DNA from: Craurococcus roseus
GTDB taxonomy: Bacteria; Pseudomonadota; Alphaproteobacteria; Acetobacterales; Acetobacteraceae
DNA length: 30,570 bases
Direction: 5' to 3'
Assembly (NCBI RefSeq): GCF_039523795.1
Contig: NZ_BAAAFZ010000003.1
Coordinates: 1 to 30,570, forward strand
Shown here: one piece after another, positions 23,596 to 30,570 of the stretch
Layout of the letters: the number at the start of each line of letters is the position of its first letter
How positions within the stretch are numbered: the stretch's first letter is position 1
Translations under genes and position numbers: made by a program
Notes under the pieces: generated by a model
Seen by the model: the letters and a program-made list of their open reading frames with translations, nothing else
Databases searched by the model: none
What the model was told of the DNA's origin: nothing

Positions 23596-25653
23596 GTGGC
23601 CAGCCTCGAACCCGACATCCAACCGAAAGCGGAGCCGAACCCCGCCCTGGCCGCGCAGGCGGCCATCCTCGCCCGCCCCGCGACGGAGGAGCGGCGCATG
23701 GCCGACGCCGTCCGCGCGCTGGCGATCGACGCGGTGGAGGCGGCGAAGTCGGGCCACCCCGGCATGCCGATGGGCATGGCCGACGCCGCGACCGCGCTCT
23801 GGACGAAGTTCCTGAAGTTCGACGCCGCCGACCCGCGCTGGCCGGACCGCGACCGCTTCGTGCTCTCGGCCGGGCACGGCTCCATGCTGCTCTACGGCCT
23901 GCTGCACCTGACCGGGCACGCCGGCATGGGCATCGAACACCTGAGGCGCTTCCGGCAGCTCCATTCGCCCGCCGCTGGGCACCCTGAATTCGGCGAGCAC
24001 CCGGCGATCGAGACCACCACCGGCCCGCTCGGCCAGGGCTTCGCCAACGCGGTCGGCATGGCGATGGCCGAGCGGCTGCTCGCCGCCCGCTTCGGCCCCG
24101 AATTGGTGGACCACCGGACCTGGGTGGTCGCCTCCGACGGCGACCTGATGGAGGGCATCAGCCACGAGGCGGCGTCGCTCGCCGGGCACCTCCGCCTGGG
24201 CAAGCTGACGGTCCTTTACGACGACAACAACATCTCCATCGACGGCGACACATCCCTGTCCCTGTCGGACGACGCCCTGAAGCGCTTCGAAGCCTACGGC
24301 TGGGCGGCGCGGCGCGTGGACGGGCACGACGCGGCCGCCATTTCGGCCGCTCTCGGAGAAGCGACGAAGAGCGACCGTCCGACCCTGATCGCCTGCCGCA
24401 CCATCATCGGCTTCTCCGCGCCTAAGAAGGCCGGCACCGCGGCGAGCCACGGGGCGCCCCTCGGCCCGGACGAGGCCGCCGCCGCGAAATCGGCCCTTGG
24501 TTGGAACCACGGCCCGTTCGAGGTGCCCGAGGGCTTGCGCGAAGCTTGGGGCAAGGCCGGCCGCCGCGGCGCCGGCGCCCGCGAAGCCTGGCTCTGGCGC
24601 CTCGCCGAGCACCCGCAGCGGGCCGAGTTCGAGCGCGCGATGGCCGGGCGGCTGCCGGAGGGCTGGAACGCCCCCCTTGCCGCCCTCCGGGCCAAATGGG
24701 CGGAGGAGAAGCCCAAGCTCGCCACCCGCGTGTCCAGCCAGCGCGCGCTGGAGGCCCTGGTGCCCGCCGTGCCGGAGATGGTGGGCGGCTCGGCCGACCT
24801 CACCGGCTCCAACAACACCAATGTGAAGGGCGTGCCGGCCGTCTCCCCTGGGAATTGGGACGGCCGCTACATTCATTACGGGGTGCGCGAGCACGGCATG
24901 GCGGCGGCCATGAACGGCATGGCGCTCCACGGCGGGATCATTCCCTATTCGGGCACCTTCCTCGTCTTCGGCGACTACATGCGGCCTTCGATCCGCTTGG
25001 CGGCCCTCATGCGCCAGCGGGTGGTCCATGTGCTCACCCACGACAGCATCGGGCTGGGCGAGGACGGGCCGACCCACCAGCCGGTCGAGCACCTCGCCTC
25101 CTTCCGCGCTATGCCGAACCTGCACGTCTTCCGCCCGGGCGACGCGATGGAAGCGGCGGAGTGCTGGGAGCTTGCCGTGGCGCGGGCCGACGGCCCGTCC
25201 GTGCTCGCCTTGTCGCGCCAGAACCTCCCCGCCTTTCGGGTCGATGCCGGCGAGAACCGTTGCGCCAGGGGCGGCTACGTCGTGGCCGAAGCCTCCAGCG
25301 GCTCGCGCCGCGCCACGCTCATCGCCAGCGGCTCCGAGGTGCAGGTGGCGCTGGCCGCCAGCGACCTCCTCGAAGCCGAAGGCATCCCCTGCGCCGTGGT
25401 GTCCCTGCCCTGCTGGGAGCTTTTCGCCGAGCAGGACGAGGGCTACCGGGCCGAGGTGCTGGGCGAGGACGCGCTCCGGGTCGGCATCGAGGCGGCCGCC
25501 GAGTTCGGTTGGAGCCGGTGGCTCGGCGAGCGCGGCCTGTTCATCGGCATGCCCGGCTTCGGCGCCTCCGCGCCGGCCGAACACCTGTTCCGCCATTTCG
25601 GCATCACGCCCGAGGTCGCCGCCGCCGCGGTGCGGAAACGATTGGCGGGCTAG
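23596..25653 (+). CDS. tkt: Transketolase
   Basis: 685 aa from a GTG at 23596 with GAAGGGAA upstream. An in-frame ATG at 23698 (MADAVRALAIDAVEAAKSGH) has an even better AGGAG site and would drop 34 residues. Family features are KSGHPGMPMGMADAA with the catalytic His, the thiamine-diphosphate motif SDGDLMEGISHEAASLAGHL followed by YDDNNISIDG, and the pyrimidine-domain signature GLGEDGPTHQPVEHLASFRA. The C-terminal domain ends GFGASAPAEHLFRHFGITPE. It moves two-carbon ketol units in the pentose-phosphate or Calvin-type pathway. gap follows by 42 bp. Confidence 0.97.
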   Translation: MASLEPDIQPKAEPNPALAAQAAILARPATEERRMADAVRALAIDAVEAAKSGHPGMPMGMADAATALWTKFLKFDAADPRWPDRDRFVLSAGHGSMLLYGLLHLTGHAGMGIEHLRRFRQLHSPAAGHPEFGEHPAIETTTGPLGQGFANAVGMAMAERLLAARFGPELVDHRTWVVASDGDLMEGISHEAASLAGHLRLGKLTVLYDDNNISIDGDTSLSLSDDALKRFEAYGWAARRVDGHDAAAISAALGEATKSDRPTLIACRTIIGFSAPKKAGTAASHGAPLGPDEAAAAKSALGWNHGPFEVPEGLREAWGKAGRRGAGAREAWLWRLAEHPQRAEFERAMAGRLPEGWNAPLAALRAKWAEEKPKLATRVSSQRALEALVPAVPEMVGGSADLTGSNNTNVKGVPAVSPGNWDGRYIHYGVREHGMAAAMNGMALHGGIIPYSGTFLVFGDYMRPSIRLAALMRQRVVHVLTHDSIGLGEDGPTHQPVEHLASFRAMPNLHVFRPGDAMEAAECWELAVARADGPSVLALSRQNLPAFRVDAGENRCARGGYVVAEASSGSRRATLIASGSEVQVALAASDLLEAEGIPCAVVSLPCWELFAEQDEGYRAEVLGEDALRVGIEAAAEFGWSRWLGERGLFIGMPGFGASAPAEHLFRHFGITPEVAAAAVRKRLAG

Positions 25654-25695
25654 AGCGATCATTCCGCGACACATCAGAGGAGAGGGCCAGGAACC

Positions 25696-26712
25696 ATGAC
25701 GGTGAAGGTCGGCATCAACGGCTTCGGCCGCATCGGGCGCCTCGTGCTGCGCGCCGCCATCGAGAGCGGGCGCGACGACGTGGAGGTCACGCACATCAAC
25801 GACCTCGGCTCGCCCGAGGCCAACGCGCACCTGTTCCGCTACGACAGCGTCCACGGCCGCTTCCCCGGCGAGGTGCAGGTGGAGGGCGACAGCCTCGTCA
25901 TCGCCTGCAACGGCCGCCGCTACGCCCCCATCAAGGTCACGGCCGAGCGCGACCCGACCAAGCTGCCCTGGCAGGGCGTGGACGTGGCCGCCGAATGCAC
26001 CGGCATCTTCACCAAGCGCGACAAGGCCGCCCAGCTCCTGCAAGCCGGCACCCGCAAGGTGCTGATCTCGGCGCCGGGCGAGGAGGCGGACGCCACGATC
26101 GTCTACGGCGTCAACCACAAGGCGCTGACCAAGGAGATGCAGGTGGTGTCCAACGCCTCCTGCACCACCAACTGCCTCGCGCCGGTGGCCAAGGTGCTGC
26201 ACGAGAAGTTCGGCATCCAGCGCGGCTACATGGTGACGATCCACGCCTACACCGGCGACCAGAACACGGTGGACACGCTGCACAAGGACCTGCACCGGGC
26301 GCGCGCCGCGGCGGTCTCCGCCATCCCGACCTCGACCGGCGCGGCCAAGGCGGTCGGCCTCGTGTTGCCGGAGTTGAAGGGCAAGCTGGACGGCACCGCC
26401 ATCCGCATCCCGACGCCGAACGTTTCGCTCATCTCGCTGGACGTGAACCTCAAGAAGGAGGGCGTCACCAAGGAGGCGGTGAACCAGGCGATGAAGGAGG
26501 CCTCGGAGGGCGAGCTGAGCGGCATCCTCGGCTACAACACGGCGCCGCTGGTCTCCATCGACTTCAACCACGACCCGCGCTCTTCCGTGTTCGACGCCTC
26601 GCAGACGCAGGTGGTGGACGGCGCGCTGGTGCGGGTGATGAGCTGGTACGACAACGAGTGGGGCTTCTCCAACCGCATGTCGGACACCGCCGCGCTGCTC
26701 GGCACGCTCTGA
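25696..26712 (+). CDS. gap: Glyceraldehyde-3-phosphate dehydrogenase, type I
   Basis: 338 aa. The Rossmann start VKVGINGFGRIGRLVLRA is followed by HINDLG with D36, which favours NAD. The catalytic site SNASCTTNCLAPVAKVLHE has C156, with H183 in TIHAYTGDQNTVDT. PTSTGAAKAVGLVLPELKGK and the end SWYDNEWGFSNRMSDTAALL are canonical. It oxidises glyceraldehyde-3-phosphate to 1,3-bisphosphoglycerate. The ribosome site is GAGGAGAGG, and the gene is 16 bp before pgk. Confidence 0.98.
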   Translation: MTVKVGINGFGRIGRLVLRAAIESGRDDVEVTHINDLGSPEANAHLFRYDSVHGRFPGEVQVEGDSLVIACNGRRYAPIKVTAERDPTKLPWQGVDVAAECTGIFTKRDKAAQLLQAGTRKVLISAPGEEADATIVYGVNHKALTKEMQVVSNASCTTNCLAPVAKVLHEKFGIQRGYMVTIHAYTGDQNTVDTLHKDLHRARAAAVSAIPTSTGAAKAVGLVLPELKGKLDGTAIRIPTPNVSLISLDVNLKKEGVTKEAVNQAMKEASEGELSGILGYNTAPLVSIDFNHDPRSSVFDASQTQVVDGALVRVMSWYDNEWGFSNRMSDTAALLGTL

Positions 26713-26728
26713 GGGGAACGGGACGGTC

Positions 26729-27925
26729 ATGGCGCGCTTCCGCACCCTCAACGACCTCGACCCCAAGGGCAAACGGGTGCTGCTGCGCGCCGACCTGAAC
26801 CTGCCGGTCAAGGACGGCAAGATCACCGACCGCACCCGAATCGAGCGGCTCGCGCCCACCCTGCGCGAGCTGCTGGACAAGGGCGCGCGGCTGGTCGTGT
26901 GCAGCCACTTCGACCGGCCGAAGGGCAAGCGCGTGCCGGAGATGTCGCTGAAGCCGATGGCCGACGCGCTCTCCGCCACGCTCAACCGCCCGGTGGCCTT
27001 CGTTGACGATTGCGTCGGCCCGGTGGCCGAGGAAGCGGCGGCCAGGCTCAAGGACGGCGAAGCGCTGCTCCTGGAGAACACGCGCTTCCACGCCGGCGAG
27101 GAGGAGAACGACCCGGCGCTGGCGCAGGGCCTCGCCCGGCTCGCCGACGTGTACGTCAACGACGCCTTCTCGGCCGCGCACCGCGCGCACGCCAGTACCG
27201 AGGGCGTCGCGCGGCTGCTGCCCGCGTACGCGGGGCGGCTGATGCAGGCGGAGTTGGAGGCGTTGGACGCCGCGCTCGGCAACCCGAGCCGGCCGGTGGT
27301 GGCCATCGTCGGCGGCGCCAAGGTCTCCACCAAGCTCGACCTGCTCGGAAACCTGTCCAAGAAGGTGGACGTGCTGGTGATCGGCGGCGCCATGGCGAAC
27401 ACCTTCATCGCCGCGCAGGGGCACGGCGTCGGCAAGTCGCTGCAGGAGGCGGACATGCACGAGACCGCGCGCCGCATCCTGGAGGACGCGCGGAGCGGCA
27501 ACTGCGAGATCCTGCTGCCGATCGACGTGGTGGTCGCCGCGGCCTTCGCGCCGCACGTGCCGACGCGGGAGGTCGGCGCGGAGTCGATCCCCGCCGACAT
27601 GATGGCGCTCGACGTCGGACCGGACACGGTGGCGGCGATCGAGGCGCGGCTGCGGCAGGCCTCCACCCTGGTGTGGAACGGGCCGCTCGGCGCCTTCGAA
27701 ACCCCGCCCTTCGACGCCGCGACGGTGGCGGTGGCGCAGGCGGTGGCGGGCCTCACCCAGTCGGCCGGGCTGAAGTCCATCGCGGGCGGCGGCGACACGG
27801 TGTCGGCGCTGAAGCACGCTGGCGTGGCGGAGCGCATGACCTACGTGTCCGCCGCTGGCGGGGCCTTCCTGGAGTGGATGGAGGGCAAGACCTTGCCGGG
27901 CGTCGCGGCCCTCGAGACGGCGTGA
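26729..27925 (+). CDS. pgk: Phosphoglycerate kinase
   Basis: 398 aa, full length. The substrate-binding N-domain has RADLNLPVKDGKITDRTRIE and SHFDRPKGK, where many homologues have SH-GRPKG. The hinge and nucleotide domain contain IVGGAKVSTKLDLLGNLSKK, NGPLGAFETPPFD and AGGGDTVSALKHAG. It transfers phosphate between 1,3-bisphosphoglycerate and ADP. It closes the tkt-gap-pgk operon; the aldolase partner is encoded separately at 8924. Confidence 0.98.
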   Translation: MARFRTLNDLDPKGKRVLLRADLNLPVKDGKITDRTRIERLAPTLRELLDKGARLVVCSHFDRPKGKRVPEMSLKPMADALSATLNRPVAFVDDCVGPVAEEAAARLKDGEALLLENTRFHAGEEENDPALAQGLARLADVYVNDAFSAAHRAHASTEGVARLLPAYAGRLMQAELEALDAALGNPSRPVVAIVGGAKVSTKLDLLGNLSKKVDVLVIGGAMANTFIAAQGHGVGKSLQEADMHETARRILEDARSGNCEILLPIDVVVAAAFAPHVPTREVGAESIPADMMALDVGPDTVAAIEARLRQASTLVWNGPLGAFETPPFDAATVAVAQAVAGLTQSAGLKSIAGGGDTVSALKHAGVAERMTYVSAAGGAFLEWMEGKTLPGVAALETA

Positions 27926-28105
27926 GGCGGGCGCGCCCAGGGGATCGTTACTTGTGAGTTAACGCGGGCGGCGGGCATCGTTCCGCGCATGCCGATCCGC
28001 CCCGTGCCGCCCTTGCACCGCCACCGCAATCGCCGCGGGGGCGACGTTTGGGCGGAGCACCGGCCGTTCATCCTGCGTTCAGCTTTGGGTGCGACGGTGC
28101 TGCGC

Positions 28106-28318
28106 ATGATCTCGACGCACTCCCTTTCGGCCTTCACGCCGGCCATCGACCGAGCCGCGCCGGCGCAGCCCTCGAGCGCGGTCGGCGCCTCAGCCGCCGC
28201 CGTCCCGGAGGTGGTGGAGGCGGCCGCACAGGCCGGGGCGCAACGGCCGCTGGAGGCCGTGCCGGCGCTGCCCGCGCGCCCGCAGCCGCGCGGTTCGCTC
28301 CTCGACCTGCGGGTTTGA
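28106..28318 (+). CDS. Small protein of unknown function after pgk
   Basis: 70 aa from ATG 28106 (MISTHSLSAFTPAIDRAAPA). The frame is open back to an ATG at 27989, but those 39 extra residues are Arg/Pro/His-rich and look untranslated. The chain is Ala/Pro-rich with a helical middle (PEVVEAAAQAGAQ) and ends PRGSLLDLRV. I do not recognise it, and there is no signal or membrane segment. No strong ribosome site is visible, so it is only moderately likely to be real. GAGTTAACG (27955-27963) lies upstream in the gap after pgk. Confidence 0.45.
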   Translation: MISTHSLSAFTPAIDRAAPAQPSSAVGASAAAVPEVVEAAAQAGAQRPLEAVPALPARPQPRGSLLDLRV

Positions 28319-28408
28319 CCCGGGGGCGAGTCGTCCGCGGCGTCCGGGAACGATCGGGGGGCGAGGTTCGCCTTGCCTTCGCTGGGGGCGTTGCCCATCC
28401 TGCTCCCC

Positions 28409-28960
28409 ATGCCATCCTTCATCCGCACCACGCCGGAAGGCGAGGACCGGGAAAGGCTCACCTGCCGCGATTGCGGCTTCGTCGCCTACGAGAACCCGAA
28501 GATCGTGGTCGGCAGCGTGGTGGCCGTTGACGGCCGGGTGCTGCTGTGCCGACGGGCCATCGAGCCGCGGCTGGGGTTCTGGACGCTCCCGGCCGGGTAC
28601 ATGGAAATGGGCGAGACCGTCGAGGAGGGCGCGGCGCGCGAGGCCTGGGAAGAGGCGCGCGCGCGAATCCGGATCGAAGGCGTGCTGGCCGTGTATTCCA
28701 TCGCGCGCATCGGGCAGGTGCAGGTGATCTTCCGCGCCCGCTTGGACGAGCCGGGCTTTGAGCCGGGGCCGGAGAGCCTGGAGGTCGGGCTGTTCGAATG
28801 GGCGGACATCCCGTGGGACGGCATAGCCTTCCCGTCGGTCCATTGGGCGCTGCGGGCGTGGCGGGACACGGCGCACGCCCCGCTCGCCGCGCCGGCGCTG
28901 AACCCGGCTTCCGACCCGCGCGGCACGCGCCCCATGCAGGACCTGGAGGTGGAAGGGTGA
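28409..28960 (+). CDS. NUDIX hydrolase with N-terminal Cys pair
   Basis: 183 aa from ATG 28409; a TTG 12 codons upstream is the alternative. A CRDCGFVAYENPK segment (C19, C22) resembles half of a zinc ribbon and precedes the Nudix fold. The Nudix box runs G63 to A85: GYMEMGETVEEGAAREAWEE, then ARA. It matches G-x5-E-x7-RE-x2-EE, except that the late Gly is Arg (R84). Such enzymes cleave nucleoside diphosphates linked to another group; the substrate is unknown. The stop overlaps the next ATG by one base (TGATG). Confidence 0.92.
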   Translation: MPSFIRTTPEGEDRERLTCRDCGFVAYENPKIVVGSVVAVDGRVLLCRRAIEPRLGFWTLPAGYMEMGETVEEGAAREAWEEARARIRIEGVLAVYSIARIGQVQVIFRARLDEPGFEPGPESLEVGLFEWADIPWDGIAFPSVHWALRAWRDTAHAPLAAPALNPASDPRGTRPMQDLEVEG

Positions 28961-29435
28961 TGCCGACACGGCGCCGGTTCGGCTGTTTGCTGCTGGCGCC
29001 GCTGCTCGCCGCGCCGGCGGTCGGCACCGCGCAGGAGGCCGCCGCCCCGGCTGCGGACCCGGTGGCCCCCGCCGCCCGGAAGCCGCGCCCGCCGCGGCCG
29101 GCGCGCCGGCGGCNNNNNNNNNNNNNNNNNNGGCGTGGTGCGCCGCCGCCCCGCCCAGCGACGCGGCGGCCGTCGTAGCCGGCCGTCTCGTCGTCGGGTC
29201 GGCGCCGTCCGCCCCGCCCGACGCCGGGTTCCGCCTGGAAGCGGCGCCGGTGCCGAACCGCGACCTGGAAGGGCCGCGCGCCCAGGAGGCCGACCGCGCC
29301 CGGCTGTCGCCGAGCGTGATCCACCGGCCCCTGCCCAGCCAGGGCATGGCGACCGAGGGCGCCGCGAGCATCCAGGAGGAGCGGCTGTTCTTCCCGGCCC
29401 CGGGCGCGCGGCTCAACGTCCCCTTCTCCTACTGA
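28960..29435 (+). CDS. Signal-peptide protein of unknown function (frame broken by N gap)
   Basis: About 157 aa in two pieces around the N run 29112-29131. The ATG at 28960 overlaps the NUDIX stop. The N-terminus MPTRRRFGCLLLAPLLAAPA is a signal peptide with cleavage near GTAQ-EAAAP, followed by a Pro/Ala/Arg-rich linker. After the gap the protein continues in another frame as CAAAPPSDAAAVVAGRLVVG and onward, with LEAAPVPNRDLEGPRAQEAD and the end FFPAPGARLNVPFSY. A gap one base longer would join them. It is exported, family not recognised. Its stop overlaps the creatininase stop by 7 bp, tail to tail. Confidence 0.65.
29112..29131. other. Assembly gap, 20 N
   Basis: The gap lies in the Arg/Pro/Ala linker of the exported protein. 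The frames on either side differ by one base, so the length is probably misestimated. Confidence 0.95.
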
Positions 29436-30229
29436 CCGCGGCCGCCGGCGCGGCCGGGGTTCCAGACCGGGTCGGGCGCGCGCCACAGCAGCGGGTCGCG
29501 CATCATTCGGGCCAGGCCGGCGGAAACGGCGGCGGCGATGCGCTCGCCCTTCTCCGCCGTGGCGGCGCGCGGGTCGCCGCGGACGCCGGTGCGGGGGGCG
29601 CGCTCGGCGAAGCTCCAGAAGCGGGACGCGCCGGCGGTGGGGCTCTCGGGCGGCGTGTTGGGGGGCGCGGCTTCGGCGATGCGGTCCCGGCGCACCTGGG
29701 CGGGGTCGAGCGCGAGCCATAGGCTGGTTTCGCCCTCGCAGGCGTGCTGGATGCCGGGCTGGGCGGTCAGGGTCGCCGCGACCTCGGCCGGTGCGGCTTG
29801 CGGCCATGTGGTGGCGACCACGGGCACGCCGAACTCGTGCGCCAATTCTCGCGCCGAGACGGCCAGCGGCTCGATGTTGCCGCCGTGGCCGTTGACGATG
29901 AAGAGGCGGCCGAAGCCGTCGGCGCGCAGGCTCCGGACGACGCAGCGCAGCACGGCGTGGAAGGTGGCGTAGTCCAGGCTGACGGTACCGCCGAAGGGGA
30001 AGTGGTGCTCCGACAGGCCCATCCACATTGGGGGCAGGACCACGGCGGGGATGTCCGTCGCCTGCTCGGCGGCGCGGACGGAGAGGGCGTGGGCGGCGTG
30101 GCTGTCGGTCCAGACCGGCAGGTGCGGGCCGTGCTGCTCCAGGCTGCCGACCGGCAGGACCGGGAGGGCGTTCCGGGCAGCCAATTCCTTCAATTCGGGC
30201 GCGGTCAGGCGCTCCCAGCGGACGTCCAT
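29429..30229 (-). CDS. Creatininase-family amidohydrolase
   Basis: 266 aa from ATG 30229 with AGGGGAGG just upstream. Family metal ligands are visible: E31 and H33 in GSLEQHGPHLPVWTD, D42, H115 in IVNGHGGNIEPL, and E165 in HACEGETSLWLAL (usually HAGE-ETS). SEHHFPFGGTVSLDYATF is also typical. Members include creatinine amidohydrolase and mycofactocin MftE-type peptidases. No other creatine or mycofactocin genes are in view, so the substrate is unknown. The frame stays open upstream to 30469 but without protein-like composition. Confidence 0.92.
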   Translation of the reverse strand: MDVRWERLTAPELKELAARNALPVLPVGSLEQHGPHLPVWTDSHAAHALSVRAAEQATDIPAVVLPPMWMGLSEHHFPFGGTVSLDYATFHAVLRCVVRSLRADGFGRLFIVNGHGGNIEPLAVSARELAHEFGVPVVATTWPQAAPAEVAATLTAQPGIQHACEGETSLWLALDPAQVRRDRIAEAAPPNTPPESPTAGASRFWSFAERAPRTGVRGDPRAATAEKGERIAAAVSAGLARMMRDPLLWRAPDPVWNPGRAGGRGQ

Positions 30230-30465
30230 GGCTCCCCTCCCCTTCGCTGCGGGCGGGGCGTGGTAGCGCGGGCGGCACACGGCAGGAAGCGCGCCGCGGG
30301 CGGCGGCGGTGCTGCCGAGCGGTGGCGGCCGGGGCGGGCAGGGTGGCCGGGGCGGGCGGGCCCGGAACGCTCGCGTCGTGCCCGAGGCGGCCGGCGCGCG
30401 CGCCGCGGGCGGACCGGGGCGGATGAAGCGCCGCGCCGTTCTCGCGGGTCCGACCGCGGCGCCGG
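30230..30465. other. Gene-free gap upstream of creatininase-family gene
   Basis: 236 bp of very GC-rich DNA with no convincing gene, repeat or promoter that I can name. Confidence 0.5.
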
Positions 30466-30570
30466 TCATTGCGGCGCCAGGTGGCGGGGGATGGAGAGCC
30501 GGCCGCCGGCGGTCTTCAGCAGCTCGCCGCAGAGGGCGAAGAAGCCCGGGCGGGGCATCAGGGCGCGGGC
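30466..30570 (-). CDS. C-terminal end of an unidentified protein (cut by right edge)
   Basis: The last 34 residues of a minus-strand frame entering from the right edge: ARALMPRPGFFALCGELLKT then AGGRLSIPRHLAPQ and a TGA stop at 30468-30466. Composition is protein-like, with Phe, Cys, Leu and Ile spread as in a helix and strand. Too short to name. The opposite strand reads Arg/Gly-rich and looks non-coding beyond its first residues. Confidence 0.5.
   Translation of the reverse strand, partial: ARALMPRPGFFALCGELLKTAGGRLSIPRHLAPQ

Noticed and set aside
20119..27837. A 7.7-kb uninterrupted open frame on the minus strand
   Set aside because: It runs antisense through flgF, flgG, flgA, flgH, tkt, gap and pgk, all clear conserved genes. 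Long antisense frames are expected at this GC content because stop codons are rare.
30423..30570. Plus-strand start MKRRAVLAGPTAAPVIAAP resembling an exported protein
   Set aside because: After the first 20 residues the frame becomes Arg/Gly/Ser-rich. The minus-strand frame over the same DNA is more protein-like and ends with a proper stop.
1..30570. Mobile elements, CRISPR arrays, rRNA or tRNA genes
   Set aside because: I saw no transposase or integrase motifs, no terminal inverted repeats with target duplications, no regularly spaced 25-40 bp repeats and no tRNA-like cloverleaf.

Overview
The window is about 30.6 kb of very GC-rich DNA (my impression is above 70% G+C, with strong G/C preference at third codon positions). 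It is packed with housekeeping and flagellar genes. Gene content and order point to an alphaproteobacterium of the Rhodospirillales/Acetobacteraceae type (Roseomonas-like). The clues are yebC-ruvCAB-ybgC-tolQRA, zapA next to 5-formyl-THF cyclo-ligase with a structured RNA-like interval between them, tkt-gap-pgk, a class I (DhnA-type) aldolase followed by thiE, EpmA/EpmB, and a fliL-fliM-DUF6468-motE flagellar arm. The taxonomic call is inference. I see no rRNA, tRNA, insertion sequence, prophage or CRISPR.

Layout. 1-5172 (minus): a tightly coupled operon yebC-ruvC-ruvA-ruvB-ybgC-tolQ-tolR-tolA (tolA cut by the left edge), joining Holliday-junction processing to the Tol envelope system. 5330-8244 (minus): a small unknown protein, a YmdB-type phosphodiesterase, 5-formyl-THF cyclo-ligase, a probable 6S-like RNA, zapA and a DUF4164-like coiled-coil protein. 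8344-10943 (plus): an unknown protein, class I fructose-bisphosphate aldolase, thiamine-phosphate synthase and a VOC-family protein. 11053-14678: a small unknown protein (minus), an FkbM methyltransferase (plus), and divergent epmA (minus) and epmB (plus) for EF-P lysine modification, without efp beside them.

14800-20014 (minus) is flagellar: fliL-fliM-DUF6468-motE and a large secreted or membrane-anchored helical-repeat protein. 20209-23484 (plus) is flgF-flgG-flgA-flgH. The two arms diverge from one 194-bp control region. 23596-27925 (plus) is tkt-gap-pgk behind a good sigma70-type promoter. 28106-30570 holds a small unknown protein, a NUDIX hydrolase, a signal-peptide protein, a creatininase-family amidohydrolase (minus) and the tail of one more minus-strand gene.

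Three N runs (17150-17171, 17818-17858, 29112-29131) fall inside Ala/Pro-rich coding sequence. Two have lengths that break an otherwise intact reading frame, so the genes should be read as whole genes with mis-sized gaps. Nothing here is clearly a new system. The best unexplained signals are non-coding: an 8-bp-period CTTAC repeat with an inverted partner (6581-6660), a perfect 7-5-7 dyad ahead of the aldolase (8882-8900), the zapA/cyclo-ligase RNA-like element, a roughly 100-bp duplicated gene end (14700-14860), and TTAA-containing sites that I saw only between genes.
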